Source: Gemmatimonadota bacterium (lineage in GTDB: Bacteria; Gemmatimonadota; Gemmatimonadetes; Longimicrobiales; Gaopeijiaceae). From it: a stretch of 64,000 nt of DNA. The stretch is from the NCBI GenBank assembly GCA_007121455.1, contig SKKN01000003.1:62001-126000 (forward strand), in the 5' to 3' direction. How positions within the stretch are numbered: the stretch's first letter is position 1; every line of letters starts with the position of its first letter. Below the pieces are notes generated by a model. It was not told the DNA's origin, ran no database searches, and saw only the letters and a list, made by a program, of their open reading frames with translations. Shown here in pieces: positions 47,482-56,113 of the stretch. The translations under genes and the position numbers were made by a program.

Positions 47482-50034
47482 ATGAAGGGAGTTGCCGTCG
47501 CAGCCGCGGCAGCCGGCATTGCACTGGTGCTCTTCGGTCAGGCCCCCGAGGCCTCCGTCGAGCTATCCATGGAGCATCGGGCGGAAGCACCGCTTTCGCT
47601 CGTCAGTGGCCCGGAGGCGGTCAGCACCGCCGCCGCGTCCACGATGCCCGCGCCCCCCGCCGCAGTTCCGCTTTCATCACCGTCGGACGAGGACGACCGC
47701 CGCCCCACTCCCGAGGAGTTGACCCAGGTGGTGCGGCAGTACTGCGTCGCCTGTCACAACGACCAGATGGAGACCGCGAACCTCTCGCTCCAGAGCTTCG
47801 ACGTGGCGTCCGCCGCCGAAATGGCCGACAAGGCCGAGAAGATGGTCCGCAAGCTCCGGCCCGAGATGATGCCGCCGCCGGGGATGCCACGTCCGGATGA
47901 GGAAACGCTCCTCGCGCTCGTCGAGACGCTCGAGGAGACCCTGGACGAGCGGGCTGCCGTCGAGCCGAACCCCGGGACGCGGGCGTTTCAGAGGCTCAAC
48001 CGCGTCGAATACGCCACCGCCGTCAAGAGCCTGCTCGGGCTCGAGGTGGATGCCGGGGCCTGGCTGCCGCTCGACAGCTATCTGGCTGGGTTCGATCATA
48101 TGGCCGACGCCCAGCCGCTCTCCCCGCAGTTGCTCGACGCGTACCTGACGGCGGCCGGGGTGATCAGCCGCCTCGCGGTCGGGGATCCGGAAGCGAGCCT
48201 TGCCCGCGAGACGTACAGCATCTCCGGACGGATGTCCCAGCACCAGTGGGACCACGTCGAAGGCGCTCCCTTCGGGACGCGGGGTGGGATGGTCGTGGAG
48301 CACGTCTTCCCCGTCGACGGGGAGTACGTGTTCGACCTGGAGGTTCGCGCGGGCAACCGGGCGGAGTTCGAGGACCTCGACCTCTCCATCAACGGAGAGC
48401 AGGTGGCACTTCTTCCCGTGGAGCCCGGAGTCTCCAGCGGAAATCGGGGCGGAGGGATCCCCGTCCGGACCGAGCCGGTCTTCGTTCCTGCCGGCCAGCA
48501 CAAGGTCTCCGCCGCGTTCGTACGGCAGTTCGCCGGCCCGTACGAGGATCTGCTCCGTCCCCACGATTGGTCCCTCGCCGGGGAAGGGGAGAGCGCGGGA
48601 TACGGTGTGACCGTGCTGCCGCACCTCTGGGTGATGTCGATCACCGGTCCTCACAATCCGAGCGAGGTCTCGGACTCGCCGACCCGTCAGAGGATCTTCA
48701 CCTGCCGGCCGACCTCGGCCGCGGAGGAGCGACCCTGCGCGGAATCGATCATCTCCCGGATGGGGGATGAGGCGTATCGTCGGCCGCTCACGGAGCAGGA
48801 CTTCGAGGGGCTGATGTCCTTCTATGACCAGGGAGCGGAGGAAGGCGGTTTCGAGAACGGGGTTCGGCTGGCGCTTCAGGCGATCCTCGCAAGCCCGCAT
48901 TTCATCTTCCGTATGGAGCGGGAGCCTTCGGACGTCGCACCGGGTGAGATCTACGCGCTGAACGACCTCGATCTCGCGTCCCGGTTGTCGTTCTTCCTCT
49001 GGGGCACCCCCCCGGACAGCGAACTCATCGGGCTCGCGACCGAAAACCAGCTCTCCGATCCGGACGTGCTCGAAGCCCAGGCTCGGAGGATGCTCGAGGA
49101 CCCTCGTGCCGAGGCCCTGGCAACGCGCTTCGCCGCCCAGTGGCTGCGCTTGCAGGACATGGAGAACATCGACCCCGACATGTACTGGTTCCCGAACTTC
49201 AGCCATAACCTGAGGTCGGACCTGCGGCGGGAGACGGAGCTCTTCTTCGAGCATCTCGTGCAGGAGGACCGGAGTTTCCTCGAGGTGCTGAGTGCCGACT
49301 ACACCTTCGTGAACGAGCGCCTGGCTCGCCACTATGGTTTTTCGGACGTGATCGGGGACGATTTCCGACGGGTGGAGTACCCGGCCGGCACCAGCCGACG
49401 GGGCGTGCTCAGCCATGGGAGTGTCCTGCTCCTGACCTCGATGGGAACCCGCACATCACCGGTTCTGCGTGGGAAATGGGTGATGGAGGTCCTGCTTGGA
49501 ACGCCGCCACCCCCGCCGCCTCCGGTCCCGGCGCTCGAGGAAACGGCGCCCGTTACGGCCGGGGAGGTCATGACCACACGACAGCGGATGGAGATGCATC
49601 GGGACAACCCCGCCTGCATGTCGTGTCACCAGATGATCGATCCGATCGGCATCGCCCTGGACAACTACGACGTGGTCGGCCAGTGGCGCGTGCGTGAACG
49701 GGCAGCTCCGCTCGACACCCGTGGTGAGTTGTGGGACGGAACTCCGGTGGACTCGCCGCTCGAGCTGTCCGGCGCGCTCCTCGAGCACCCGGTCCCCATC
49801 GTGAGGACTTTCACCTCCTACCTGATGTCGTATGCGATCGCGCGTCCGGTGGAGGATCATGACCAGCCGGCGATCCGGGAGATCGCGCGGCAGGCCGAGG
49901 CGGATGACTACCGGATGTCATCGCTCATTCTCGGAGTCGTCATGAGCGATCCGTTCCGCTTGCGGAGGGCGGAGGCGATCGCCGATAACGATGCCGAGCT
50001 CGAGGTTCGATTCGAAGACCAGCAGCACGAGTAG
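47482..50034 (+). CDS. DUF1592-family exported protein with cytochrome c-like heme motifs
   Basis: 850 residues with an N-terminal signal or anchor helix. A planctomycete-type cytochrome c motif (YCVACHN, about residue 90) precedes the DUF1587/1595/1592/1588/1585 domains that always occur together in this family. A second CxxCH (ACMSCHQMIDPIG) sits in DUF1588. The function is not established; the two motifs suggest one or two bound hemes and electron transfer outside the cytoplasm. ATG 47482 follows GGGAGG. The DUF1552 and ankyrin genes follow with 57- and 96-base gaps, forming one unit. Confidence 0.9.
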   Translation: MKGVAVAAAAAGIALVLFGQAPEASVELSMEHRAEAPLSLVSGPEAVSTAAASTMPAPPAAVPLSSPSDEDDRRPTPEELTQVVRQYCVACHNDQMETANLSLQSFDVASAAEMADKAEKMVRKLRPEMMPPPGMPRPDEETLLALVETLEETLDERAAVEPNPGTRAFQRLNRVEYATAVKSLLGLEVDAGAWLPLDSYLAGFDHMADAQPLSPQLLDAYLTAAGVISRLAVGDPEASLARETYSISGRMSQHQWDHVEGAPFGTRGGMVVEHVFPVDGEYVFDLEVRAGNRAEFEDLDLSINGEQVALLPVEPGVSSGNRGGGIPVRTEPVFVPAGQHKVSAAFVRQFAGPYEDLLRPHDWSLAGEGESAGYGVTVLPHLWVMSITGPHNPSEVSDSPTRQRIFTCRPTSAAEERPCAESIISRMGDEAYRRPLTEQDFEGLMSFYDQGAEEGGFENGVRLALQAILASPHFIFRMEREPSDVAPGEIYALNDLDLASRLSFFLWGTPPDSELIGLATENQLSDPDVLEAQARRMLEDPRAEALATRFAAQWLRLQDMENIDPDMYWFPNFSHNLRSDLRRETELFFEHLVQEDRSFLEVLSADYTFVNERLARHYGFSDVIGDDFRRVEYPAGTSRRGVLSHGSVLLLTSMGTRTSPVLRGKWVMEVLLGTPPPPPPPVPALEETAPVTAGEVMTTRQRMEMHRDNPACMSCHQMIDPIGIALDNYDVVGQWRVRERAAPLDTRGELWDGTPVDSPLELSGALLEHPVPIVRTFTSYLMSYAIARPVEDHDQPAIREIARQAEADDYRMSSLILGVVMSDPFRLRRAEAIADNDAELEVRFEDQQHE

Positions 50035-50091
50035 AGGCCGAACAGCAGCATAAGATCAATCGACCCCGTAGGAAGAGGAGAGAGGAGACCC

Positions 50092-51522
50092 ATGGAATTC
50101 ATCACTGGAAAGCACATCGCCCGTCGCACGTTCCTCCGCGGCATGGGTGCGACGGTCGCGCTTCCGTTCCTGGACGCGATGGTTCCCGCTGGGCGCCTCT
50201 GGTCCGATGCCATGCGAGAGCAGGGAGCGATGCGCCTCGTTTGCATGGAGGAGCCGCACGGAGTGGCCGGATCGAACGATTGGGGTGCCAAGCAGCACCT
50301 CTTCGCTCCGGAAACGGTCGGGCGCAACTTCTCGATGAACCCCGAAAACGTGCTGAAGCCGCTCGAGCCGTTCCAGGACTACATGACGATTGTCAGCAAC
50401 ACGGACGTCCGCATGGCGGAAGCGTGGGACCCGGCCGAGATCGGAGGGGACCACTTCCGCTCGAGCGCCGTGTTCCTTACCCAATCCCATCCGAAGCAGA
50501 CCCAGGGGTCGGATCTCTACGCTGGGGTGTCTCTTGACCAGTTGTATGCGAACCGGTTCGGCCAGGAGACGCCAATTCCCTCGATGCAGCTCTGCATCGA
50601 CAACACCGACCAGTCGGGAGGGTGTCACTACAACTACGCCTGCGCCTACACTGACTCGATCAGCTGGGCTTCTCCGACCCAACCTCTTCCCCTGGTTCGG
50701 GATCCGCGGGTGGTCTTCGAGATGCTCTTCGGGGTCGGGGGCACCGAGGCGGAGCGGATCGTGCGCCGTCGGGAAAACCGGAGCATCCTGGATTGGATCA
50801 CGGGTGAGGTCGCCGGGCTGAAGCGGGAGCTGGGGGCAGCGGACCAGCGACGGATGGATCAGTACCTGAACGATGTCCGGGAGTTGGAGCGGAGGATCGA
50901 GCTCGTGGAAGCGAGGAATCTGAGCGGGGAGGACCGTCAGCTTCCCGAGGCGCCGGTCGGCGTACCGGATTCATTCGAGGAGCACATGCACATCATGTTC
51001 GACCTTCAGCTTCTCGCCTTCGAGTCCGATGTCACCCGGGTCTTCTCGTTCAAGTGGGGCCGGGACGGGTCGAACCGCACCTTCCCGGAGAGCGGAATCG
51101 ACCGCCCGATCCACCCCGCGTCCCACCACGGGGAGAACGAGGAGCGGATTCTGGAGTGGAACAAGCTTCACCAGTGGCGGATGAACACGCTTCCGTACTT
51201 CCTGGAGAAGCTCGAAAACACCATGGAGGGAGATTCCCACCTCCTGGACAAGACAATGGTCATCTGGGGCTCGCCCATGGCGGACGGGAACCTCCACAAC
51301 CATCGCCGATGCCCGCTGGTGGCGATCGGTGGAGCCAACGGAGAGCTCGAAGGGAACGTTCACCTGAAGGCGCCGGACGGCACCCCGATGGCGAACGCGA
51401 TGCTTGGCCTCTTGCACAAGCTTGGCCTCGACGAGATGAACAGCTTCGGCGACAGCACGTCCGTCCTTTCGTTCAGCGCCCCGAGCACGAGCCCGATGGC
51501 CGCGGCGAACGACGCGAGCTGA
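50092..51522 (+). CDS. Tat-exported DUF1552 protein
   Basis: 476 residues. A twin-arginine signal (ARRTFLRGMGATVALPF) opens the protein. The rest matches DUF1552, a family of unknown function with a fold related to DUF1501/sulfatase-type proteins and almost always encoded beside DUF1592 proteins. Conserved motifs seen: SSAVFLTQSHPKQT, SMQLCIDN, HHGENEERILEWNK and KTMVIWGSPMADGNLHNH. Presumably the partner of the heme-motif protein upstream. Confidence 0.9.
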   Translation: MEFITGKHIARRTFLRGMGATVALPFLDAMVPAGRLWSDAMREQGAMRLVCMEEPHGVAGSNDWGAKQHLFAPETVGRNFSMNPENVLKPLEPFQDYMTIVSNTDVRMAEAWDPAEIGGDHFRSSAVFLTQSHPKQTQGSDLYAGVSLDQLYANRFGQETPIPSMQLCIDNTDQSGGCHYNYACAYTDSISWASPTQPLPLVRDPRVVFEMLFGVGGTEAERIVRRRENRSILDWITGEVAGLKRELGAADQRRMDQYLNDVRELERRIELVEARNLSGEDRQLPEAPVGVPDSFEEHMHIMFDLQLLAFESDVTRVFSFKWGRDGSNRTFPESGIDRPIHPASHHGENEERILEWNKLHQWRMNTLPYFLEKLENTMEGDSHLLDKTMVIWGSPMADGNLHNHRRCPLVAIGGANGELEGNVHLKAPDGTPMANAMLGLLHKLGLDEMNSFGDSTSVLSFSAPSTSPMAAANDAS

Positions 51523-51618
51523 CGAAGAAAGGGGTCCTTCGGCGGCTCGGAGCGATTCGCCGGAGGGTAGCGGCGAGTTGACGCGTAGTTCCCGATGCAG
51601 AGCAATGGGGAGAGATCG

Positions 51619-53427
51619 ATGAGAAGTGGTGTCCGTATGGTGGGCATTCTATCCATGGTGTTGCTTTTCTCCGGCATGATGATGGAGACGAACTCACCCC
51701 TCGCCGACGCGGTGATGCGCGGCGACCAGGATGCCGTGTGGGCTCTGATCGCGGACGAGTCCGCCGATGTGAACGAGGCGCAGCCGGATGGCATGACCGC
51801 ACTCCATTGGGCGGCGTACCGCGGTGATGCCGATGTCGCGGAGGCGCTGCTCGAGCGGGGCGCCGACGTGACGAAGGAGACTCGCCTCGGTAGCTACACC
51901 CCCCTCCACCTTGCGAGCAGGTCCGGGAGCGGTGCCATCGTCCGGCTCCTCCTGGATGCGGGTAGCGACCCGCATCGCACCACAACGCAGGGAGACGCTG
52001 CTCCTCTGCATCTCGCTGCTGCAGCCGGCGATGCCGACGCGGTGGCGGCTCTGGTCGAGCGCGGTGCGGACGTGAATGTAGAAGAGGCCCAGTGGGGCCA
52101 GACTCCCCTCATCTTCGCGGCGTCGGCGAACCGGCCCCACGCAATCCGCGTACTCCTCGAAGCGGGAGCCGACCCTTCGGTGACCACACGTGCGATCCAC
52201 GTTCCGGATCTCGTGGATCTGCACTCGGACGCCCGGGAGCGCTGGCAGGAGGTTCTGGACGAGTACCGGGAGGAGGCGGATGCGGAGGAAGACTCTTCCT
52301 GGACGCCGACCACAAAGCAACTCGAGAGCGCCGCGAAAGCAGCGCGTGAGGTGCTTCGCGACGGACGGACCGAGGTGTATTCGGCGGTGGACACTGAGCC
52401 GGATCCGGGCTCGACGAATCAGAACGAACTGGTGGGAAGCTGGGGTGGCCTGACGGCGCTCCTCCACGCGGCACGGCAGGGTCACACCGAGGCAGCGATG
52501 GAGCTTCTCGACGGCGGAGCCGACATCAACCAGGTGAGCGCGGGGGACGAGACGAGTCCGCTTCTGATCGCAGCCATCAATGGGCAATTCGATCTGGCGC
52601 TTCGGTTGGTCGAGCGGGGCGCCAACCCGAACCTGGCGAGCCACTCGGGCGCGACGCCGCTTTATGCCGCCATCGAGCGGCAGTGGACGCCGCGGTCGCG
52701 ATATCCGCAGGTGCGGGAGCACGAGTATCAGGACGCGGACCATATCGATGTCATGGAGGCTCTGCTCGAAGCCGGCGCTGACCCGAACGTGCGCCTGAAC
52801 CGGCACCTCTGGTACATGTCTCACATCAGCTGCGGCAACTTCAACTGCGGCCTCGAAATCGCTTGGGGAGCTACTCCGTTCTGGCGAGCTGCGTATGGAC
52901 TCGACGTGCCTGCGATGCGTCTCCTCGTGGCGTACGGCGCGGACCCGAACATCCCGAACAGGCGTCCTCCTGAGCGGGGGAGCAGCTATAGCGACGACGA
53001 GGATGAAGAGGAGGAGGTCGATCCGTCCGGTCTTCCGCCGATCGAGCTCGGCGGACCGGGGGTCTTTCCCATTCATGCCGCGTCCGGGGTCGGGTATGGC
53101 CAGGGTTTCGCCGGAAACGCCCACAGCCATGCACCTCGAGGGTGGGTCCCCGCCGTGCAGTTCCTCGTCGAGGAGATCGGAGCAGACGTCAACCAGCGGG
53201 ATTACAATGGATTCACGGCCCTCCATCATGCGGCGGCTCGTGGGGACGACGAGTTGGTGCTCTATCTCGTGGGCGAGGGCGCAGACGTCACCGCTGTTGC
53301 CCGGACGGGTCAGACGACCGCCGACATGGCAAATGGTCCGGTCCAGAGGGTCACACCCTATGTCGAGACGGTGCGGCTTCTGGAGAGCCTCGGGTCGAAG
53401 AACAACGACAACTGCGTGTCCTGCTGA
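51619..53427 (+). CDS. Exported ankyrin-repeat protein
   Basis: 602 residues with a hydrophobic signal (MRSGVRMVGILSMVLLFSG). At least eight ankyrin repeats are visible, for example GMTALHWAAYRGDADVAEAL, SYTPLHLASRSGSGAIVRLL and GFTALHHAAARGDDELVLYL. A charged insert (about 190-260) and an acidic segment (SDDEDEEEEVDPSG) interrupt them. The C-terminus NDNCVSC ends in a Cys-x-x-Cys pair. It is probably a periplasmic or surface scaffold for the DUF1592/DUF1552 pair. ATG 51619 follows GGGGAGAG; ATG 51595 is also in frame. Confidence 0.9.
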   Translation: MRSGVRMVGILSMVLLFSGMMMETNSPLADAVMRGDQDAVWALIADESADVNEAQPDGMTALHWAAYRGDADVAEALLERGADVTKETRLGSYTPLHLASRSGSGAIVRLLLDAGSDPHRTTTQGDAAPLHLAAAAGDADAVAALVERGADVNVEEAQWGQTPLIFAASANRPHAIRVLLEAGADPSVTTRAIHVPDLVDLHSDARERWQEVLDEYREEADAEEDSSWTPTTKQLESAAKAAREVLRDGRTEVYSAVDTEPDPGSTNQNELVGSWGGLTALLHAARQGHTEAAMELLDGGADINQVSAGDETSPLLIAAINGQFDLALRLVERGANPNLASHSGATPLYAAIERQWTPRSRYPQVREHEYQDADHIDVMEALLEAGADPNVRLNRHLWYMSHISCGNFNCGLEIAWGATPFWRAAYGLDVPAMRLLVAYGADPNIPNRRPPERGSSYSDDEDEEEEVDPSGLPPIELGGPGVFPIHAASGVGYGQGFAGNAHSHAPRGWVPAVQFLVEEIGADVNQRDYNGFTALHHAAARGDDELVLYLVGEGADVTAVARTGQTTADMANGPVQRVTPYVETVRLLESLGSKNNDNCVSC

Positions 53428-53470
53428 GGCGGTAATGCCATGAGCTGACCCGCGGGCGGACCGGCCGATA

Positions 53471-53513
53471 CGGGGAGGGAGCATGATCGATGCTCCCTCC
53501 CCGTTTTTTTTTT
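53471..53513 (+). terminator. Intrinsic terminator after the ankyrin gene
   Basis: Perfect 14-bp stem CGGGGAGGGAGCAT (53471-53484) with ATGCTCCCTCCCCG (53490-53503), five-base loop, then ten T. It closes the DUF1592-DUF1552-ankyrin unit. Confidence 0.96.
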
Positions 53514-53621
53514 CGCCGCGTGAGGGATATCGTCTTCCCGAATCGACCAGGCTCCGGCGTTCCTGGATCGTTCCGGCTTCGCTCAGACCCGTGTCTGGCG
53601 CGGCACGATCGTGGGAGTAGC

Positions 53622-53651
53622 TTGAGCATACGGGGGGCGGGGGCGTACTTT
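53622..53651 (+). promoter_or_regulatory. Candidate promoter of the cstA operon
   Basis: TTGAGC (53622-53627) and TACTTT (53646-53651) are separated by 18 G-rich bases, 71 bases before the cstA start. A plausible but unproven sigma-70 site. Confidence 0.35.
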
Positions 53652-53722
53652 GCCGCACGTGCCGGAGGTGTGGAATTGTCCGCCTTCGCACCCGATGACC
53701 CGAGGAAAAGAGAGGGAAGGGC

Positions 53723-55411
53723 ATGAGCGCGATCGTCCTGGCAGCACTGGGCCTGGGGGGCTTCGCCCTCGGCTACGTATTCTACTCCCGCTTCATCGCC
53801 GACCGCATCTTCCAGCTCGACCCGGACTTCGAGACGCCGGCACATGCCCAGGAGGACGGGGTGGACTTCGTGCCGACGAACCGATGGGTTCTCTGGGGGC
53901 ACCATTTCACGTCGATCGCCGGTGCGGCGCCGATCGTCGGCCCCGCGATCGGGGTGATCTGGGGATGGCTGCCGGCGTTCCTCTGGGTGACGGTGGGGAC
54001 GGTCTTCTTCGCCGGGGTTCACGACGCGGGGGCTCTCTGGGCGAGCGTGAGGAACCGCGGAGAGTCCATCGGAGCGCTGACGGAGTCGGTAGTCGGAAAG
54101 CGTGCGCGAAGCCTCTTCATGGTCGTGATCTTCCTCCTCCTCCTGATGGTAAATGCCGTCTTCGCGATCATCATCGCGCAGCTCTTCGTGGACGTCCGGA
54201 GCAGTGTCATCCCGGCGTGGTTCGTGATCGCCGTCGCCCTGGGAATCGGGTGGCTCCTTTATCGGCGCGGCGTGCCGCTTCTCTGGCCCTCGCTGATTGC
54301 TCTGGGCCTCCTTTACGCGTCGATGTTCGTCGGGGCCGTCTTCCCCGTGAGCCTTCCCGAAGAAGTGCTGGGCTTGCAAGAGCCGGCGCAGTGGGTGCTG
54401 ATCCTCTTCGTATACGCGGCGATCGCGTCGCTCCTCCCGGTGTGGGTGCTCCTTCAACCGAGGGACTACATCAACGGGATTCAGCTCTTCGTCGGCTTGG
54501 CGATCTTCTTCATGGCCGTGCTCCTCGCGAACCCGACCGTCGTGGCTCCCGCGTTCAACACCGGCCTTCCGGACGATGTGCCTCCACTCCTGCCACTTCT
54601 CTTCGTGACGATCGCCTGTGGTGCGATCTCCGGTTTCCACGGGCTCGTCTCATCGGGTACGACGTCGAAGCAGCTCGACAAGGAATCGGACGTGCGGTTC
54701 GTGGGGTATCTGGGATCGGTGGGGGAGGGTGCGCTTGCCCTGGCAGCGATCATCGCGTGTACTGCCGGGTTTGCGACGCTCGGAGAGTGGGATTCGTTCT
54801 ATTCGACGTTTGCGGCGGGCGGAATTCCGGCGTTCGTCCAAGGCGGTGGGGCGATCATATCGGAGGGGCTGCGGCTGCCGGTTCACTTCGCGGAGACGTT
54901 GCTCGCCGTGATGGCGGTGCTGTTCGCGGCGACGACCATGGATACCGGAGTTCGGCTTCAACGCTACATCGTGCAGGAGTGGGGTGTGATTTACGACCTG
55001 CCGATCCTCACGGGGAGGGTAGCGGCGACGATCATCGCGGTGGGGCTGTGCATCGCCCTCGCGTTCGGAGCGGGAGGAGGCGCTGGAACGGGCGGACTGA
55101 TGATCTGGCCGCTGTTCGGGACGACGAACCAGCTCCTCGCCGGCCTCACTCTTCTGATTCTGAGCGTGATTCTCATGAAGCTCGGGAGGCCGACGATCTA
55201 TACGCTCGTGCCGATGGTCTTCGTGCTCGTCATGACCGTGCTTGCTCTTCTGGTGCAGCTCGCTGGATTCTGGCGCCAGGAGCAGTATTTCCTCCTCGTC
55301 ATGGACCTGTTCATCCTCGCGGCCGCGATCTGGGTCGCGCTCGAGGCCCTTTCGACGCTTCGACGCGCCCGGATGTCCGAGCCGGAGGAGGAGGTTGAAG
55401 TGGGTGTATAG
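53723..55411 (+). CDS. cstA: CstA-family (carbon starvation) transporter
   Basis: 562 residues with about fifteen membrane helices. CstA/BtsT proteins import peptides or pyruvate in E. coli; substrates elsewhere are mostly unknown. Seen: VPTNRWVLWGHHFTSIAGAAPIVGP-type opening motif, the conserved HDAGALWASVRNRGESIG, SGFHGLVSSGTTSKQL, and TTMDTGVRLQRYIVQE. It is shorter than E. coli CstA (about 700), lacking its extra C-terminal helices. The usual small partner YbdD is missing; three thiol/ATPase genes follow instead, the first overlapping or closely abutting the cstA stop. Confidence 0.95.
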   Translation: MSAIVLAALGLGGFALGYVFYSRFIADRIFQLDPDFETPAHAQEDGVDFVPTNRWVLWGHHFTSIAGAAPIVGPAIGVIWGWLPAFLWVTVGTVFFAGVHDAGALWASVRNRGESIGALTESVVGKRARSLFMVVIFLLLLMVNAVFAIIIAQLFVDVRSSVIPAWFVIAVALGIGWLLYRRGVPLLWPSLIALGLLYASMFVGAVFPVSLPEEVLGLQEPAQWVLILFVYAAIASLLPVWVLLQPRDYINGIQLFVGLAIFFMAVLLANPTVVAPAFNTGLPDDVPPLLPLLFVTIACGAISGFHGLVSSGTTSKQLDKESDVRFVGYLGSVGEGALALAAIIACTAGFATLGEWDSFYSTFAAGGIPAFVQGGGAIISEGLRLPVHFAETLLAVMAVLFAATTMDTGVRLQRYIVQEWGVIYDLPILTGRVAATIIAVGLCIALAFGAGGGAGTGGLMIWPLFGTTNQLLAGLTLLILSVILMKLGRPTIYTLVPMVFVLVMTVLALLVQLAGFWRQEQYFLLVMDLFILAAAIWVALEALSTLRRARMSEPEEEVEVGV

Positions 55412-55844
55412 TGAGCAGGCCGGAGTGGGCACCGTGTCCGAGGCCCGGGTTCCCGAGCACAGCCTCATCCTGATCCGGGAGTGGGAGCAGCAGATGTCGT
55501 CGAGCGGATGTTGTGGGCGGCTCGAGGGCGATCTCCTGGAGTGGGGAGGAACGCGCTGCTTTCCGGAACGGAGGAGACACATGGAGGAGGCGGGATCGGT
55601 CTACCGTGCTTTCCGGGAACGACTCGGTGCGTCCGCCGAAATCCGCGTCGTGGACCCCCGGAACTTCCTTGCGCTCCTTCCCACCCTGATCCGGGACATT
55701 CGGAGGTACCGCGTTTCGGGTCGGGAGGCGGTGAGGACGATCTTCGGGCTCGGGGTGAATTCCGTCGTGCTGGATGGACGGCTGGTTGCCCGAGGGCGCT
55801 GGCAGGTGTCCGACCTCCTCGCGAGGCTGGAGGCTTCCCCGTGA
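55404..55844 (+). CDS. ArsD-like thioredoxin-fold thiol protein
   Basis: Up to 146 residues. I recognise no named family with certainty, but the layout resembles the arsenic metallochaperone ArsD: a first strand (HSLILIREW), a vicinal Cys pair soon after (SSSGCCGRLEG, residues 36-37), a third Cys at 52, and a closing strand-helix (GVNSVVLDGRLVARGRW) like ArsD's LLLLDGETVMAGRY. Start options are GTG 55404, nine bases after GGAGGAGGAGG and overlapping the cstA stop, or GTG 55434 after GGAG. Its stop overlaps the next start as GTGA. Probably passes a metal, metalloid or thiol-bound ligand to its neighbours. Confidence 0.7.
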   Translation: MYSEQAGVGTVSEARVPEHSLILIREWEQQMSSSGCCGRLEGDLLEWGGTRCFPERRRHMEEAGSVYRAFRERLGASAEIRVVDPRNFLALLPTLIRDIRRYRVSGREAVRTIFGLGVNSVVLDGRLVARGRWQVSDLLARLEASP

Positions 55845-56113
55845 GCGGCTCGGGGTTCTCCGAGCGCCTCGACCGCTTCCTCGATCTGCTGCGTGAGTTT
55901 TACGAGAGCCGGCATCGCGGGGCCCTGGCGCGCGAAATGAGGGATGAGGACGACCTCTTCATGCTTCTGGTCTTCTCCGAGATGATGGGGATCCCCAACC
56001 CCGCAAGCTATTATACCCTGGAGCTCCTCCCGGTCCTCTACGAGGGCTTCCACGACTGGCACATCCGGATGGGGATGGAGCATTCGCCGTTGGATCACTT
56101 TCGGTGTTGCTGA
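55841..56113 (+). CDS. Small cory-CC-star-type protein ending in Cys-Cys
   Basis: 90 residues, helical, ending exactly in two cysteines before the stop (DHFRCC). This matches my recollection of the small 'cory-CC-star' family, defined by the terminal Cys-Cys. Other features: an acidic patch (MRDEDDLF), MMGIPNPASYYTLELLP and HDWHIRMGMEHSP, rich in Met and His. GTG 55841 overlaps the upstream stop (GTGA) and follows GGAGG by eight bases. The next gene's GTG start lies within the Cys-Cys codons. No signal peptide or membrane helix. A thiol ligand-transfer role beside an ArsA-type ATPase is inferred. Confidence 0.85.
   Translation: MSGSGFSERLDRFLDLLREFYESRHRGALAREMRDEDDLFMLLVFSEMMGIPNPASYYTLELLPVLYEGFHDWHIRMGMEHSPLDHFRCC

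Noticed and set aside
51694-53724. A 676-codon minus-strand open frame over the ankyrin gene
   Set aside because: Antisense shadow of a repeat protein. It would also run through the strong terminator at 53471-53513.
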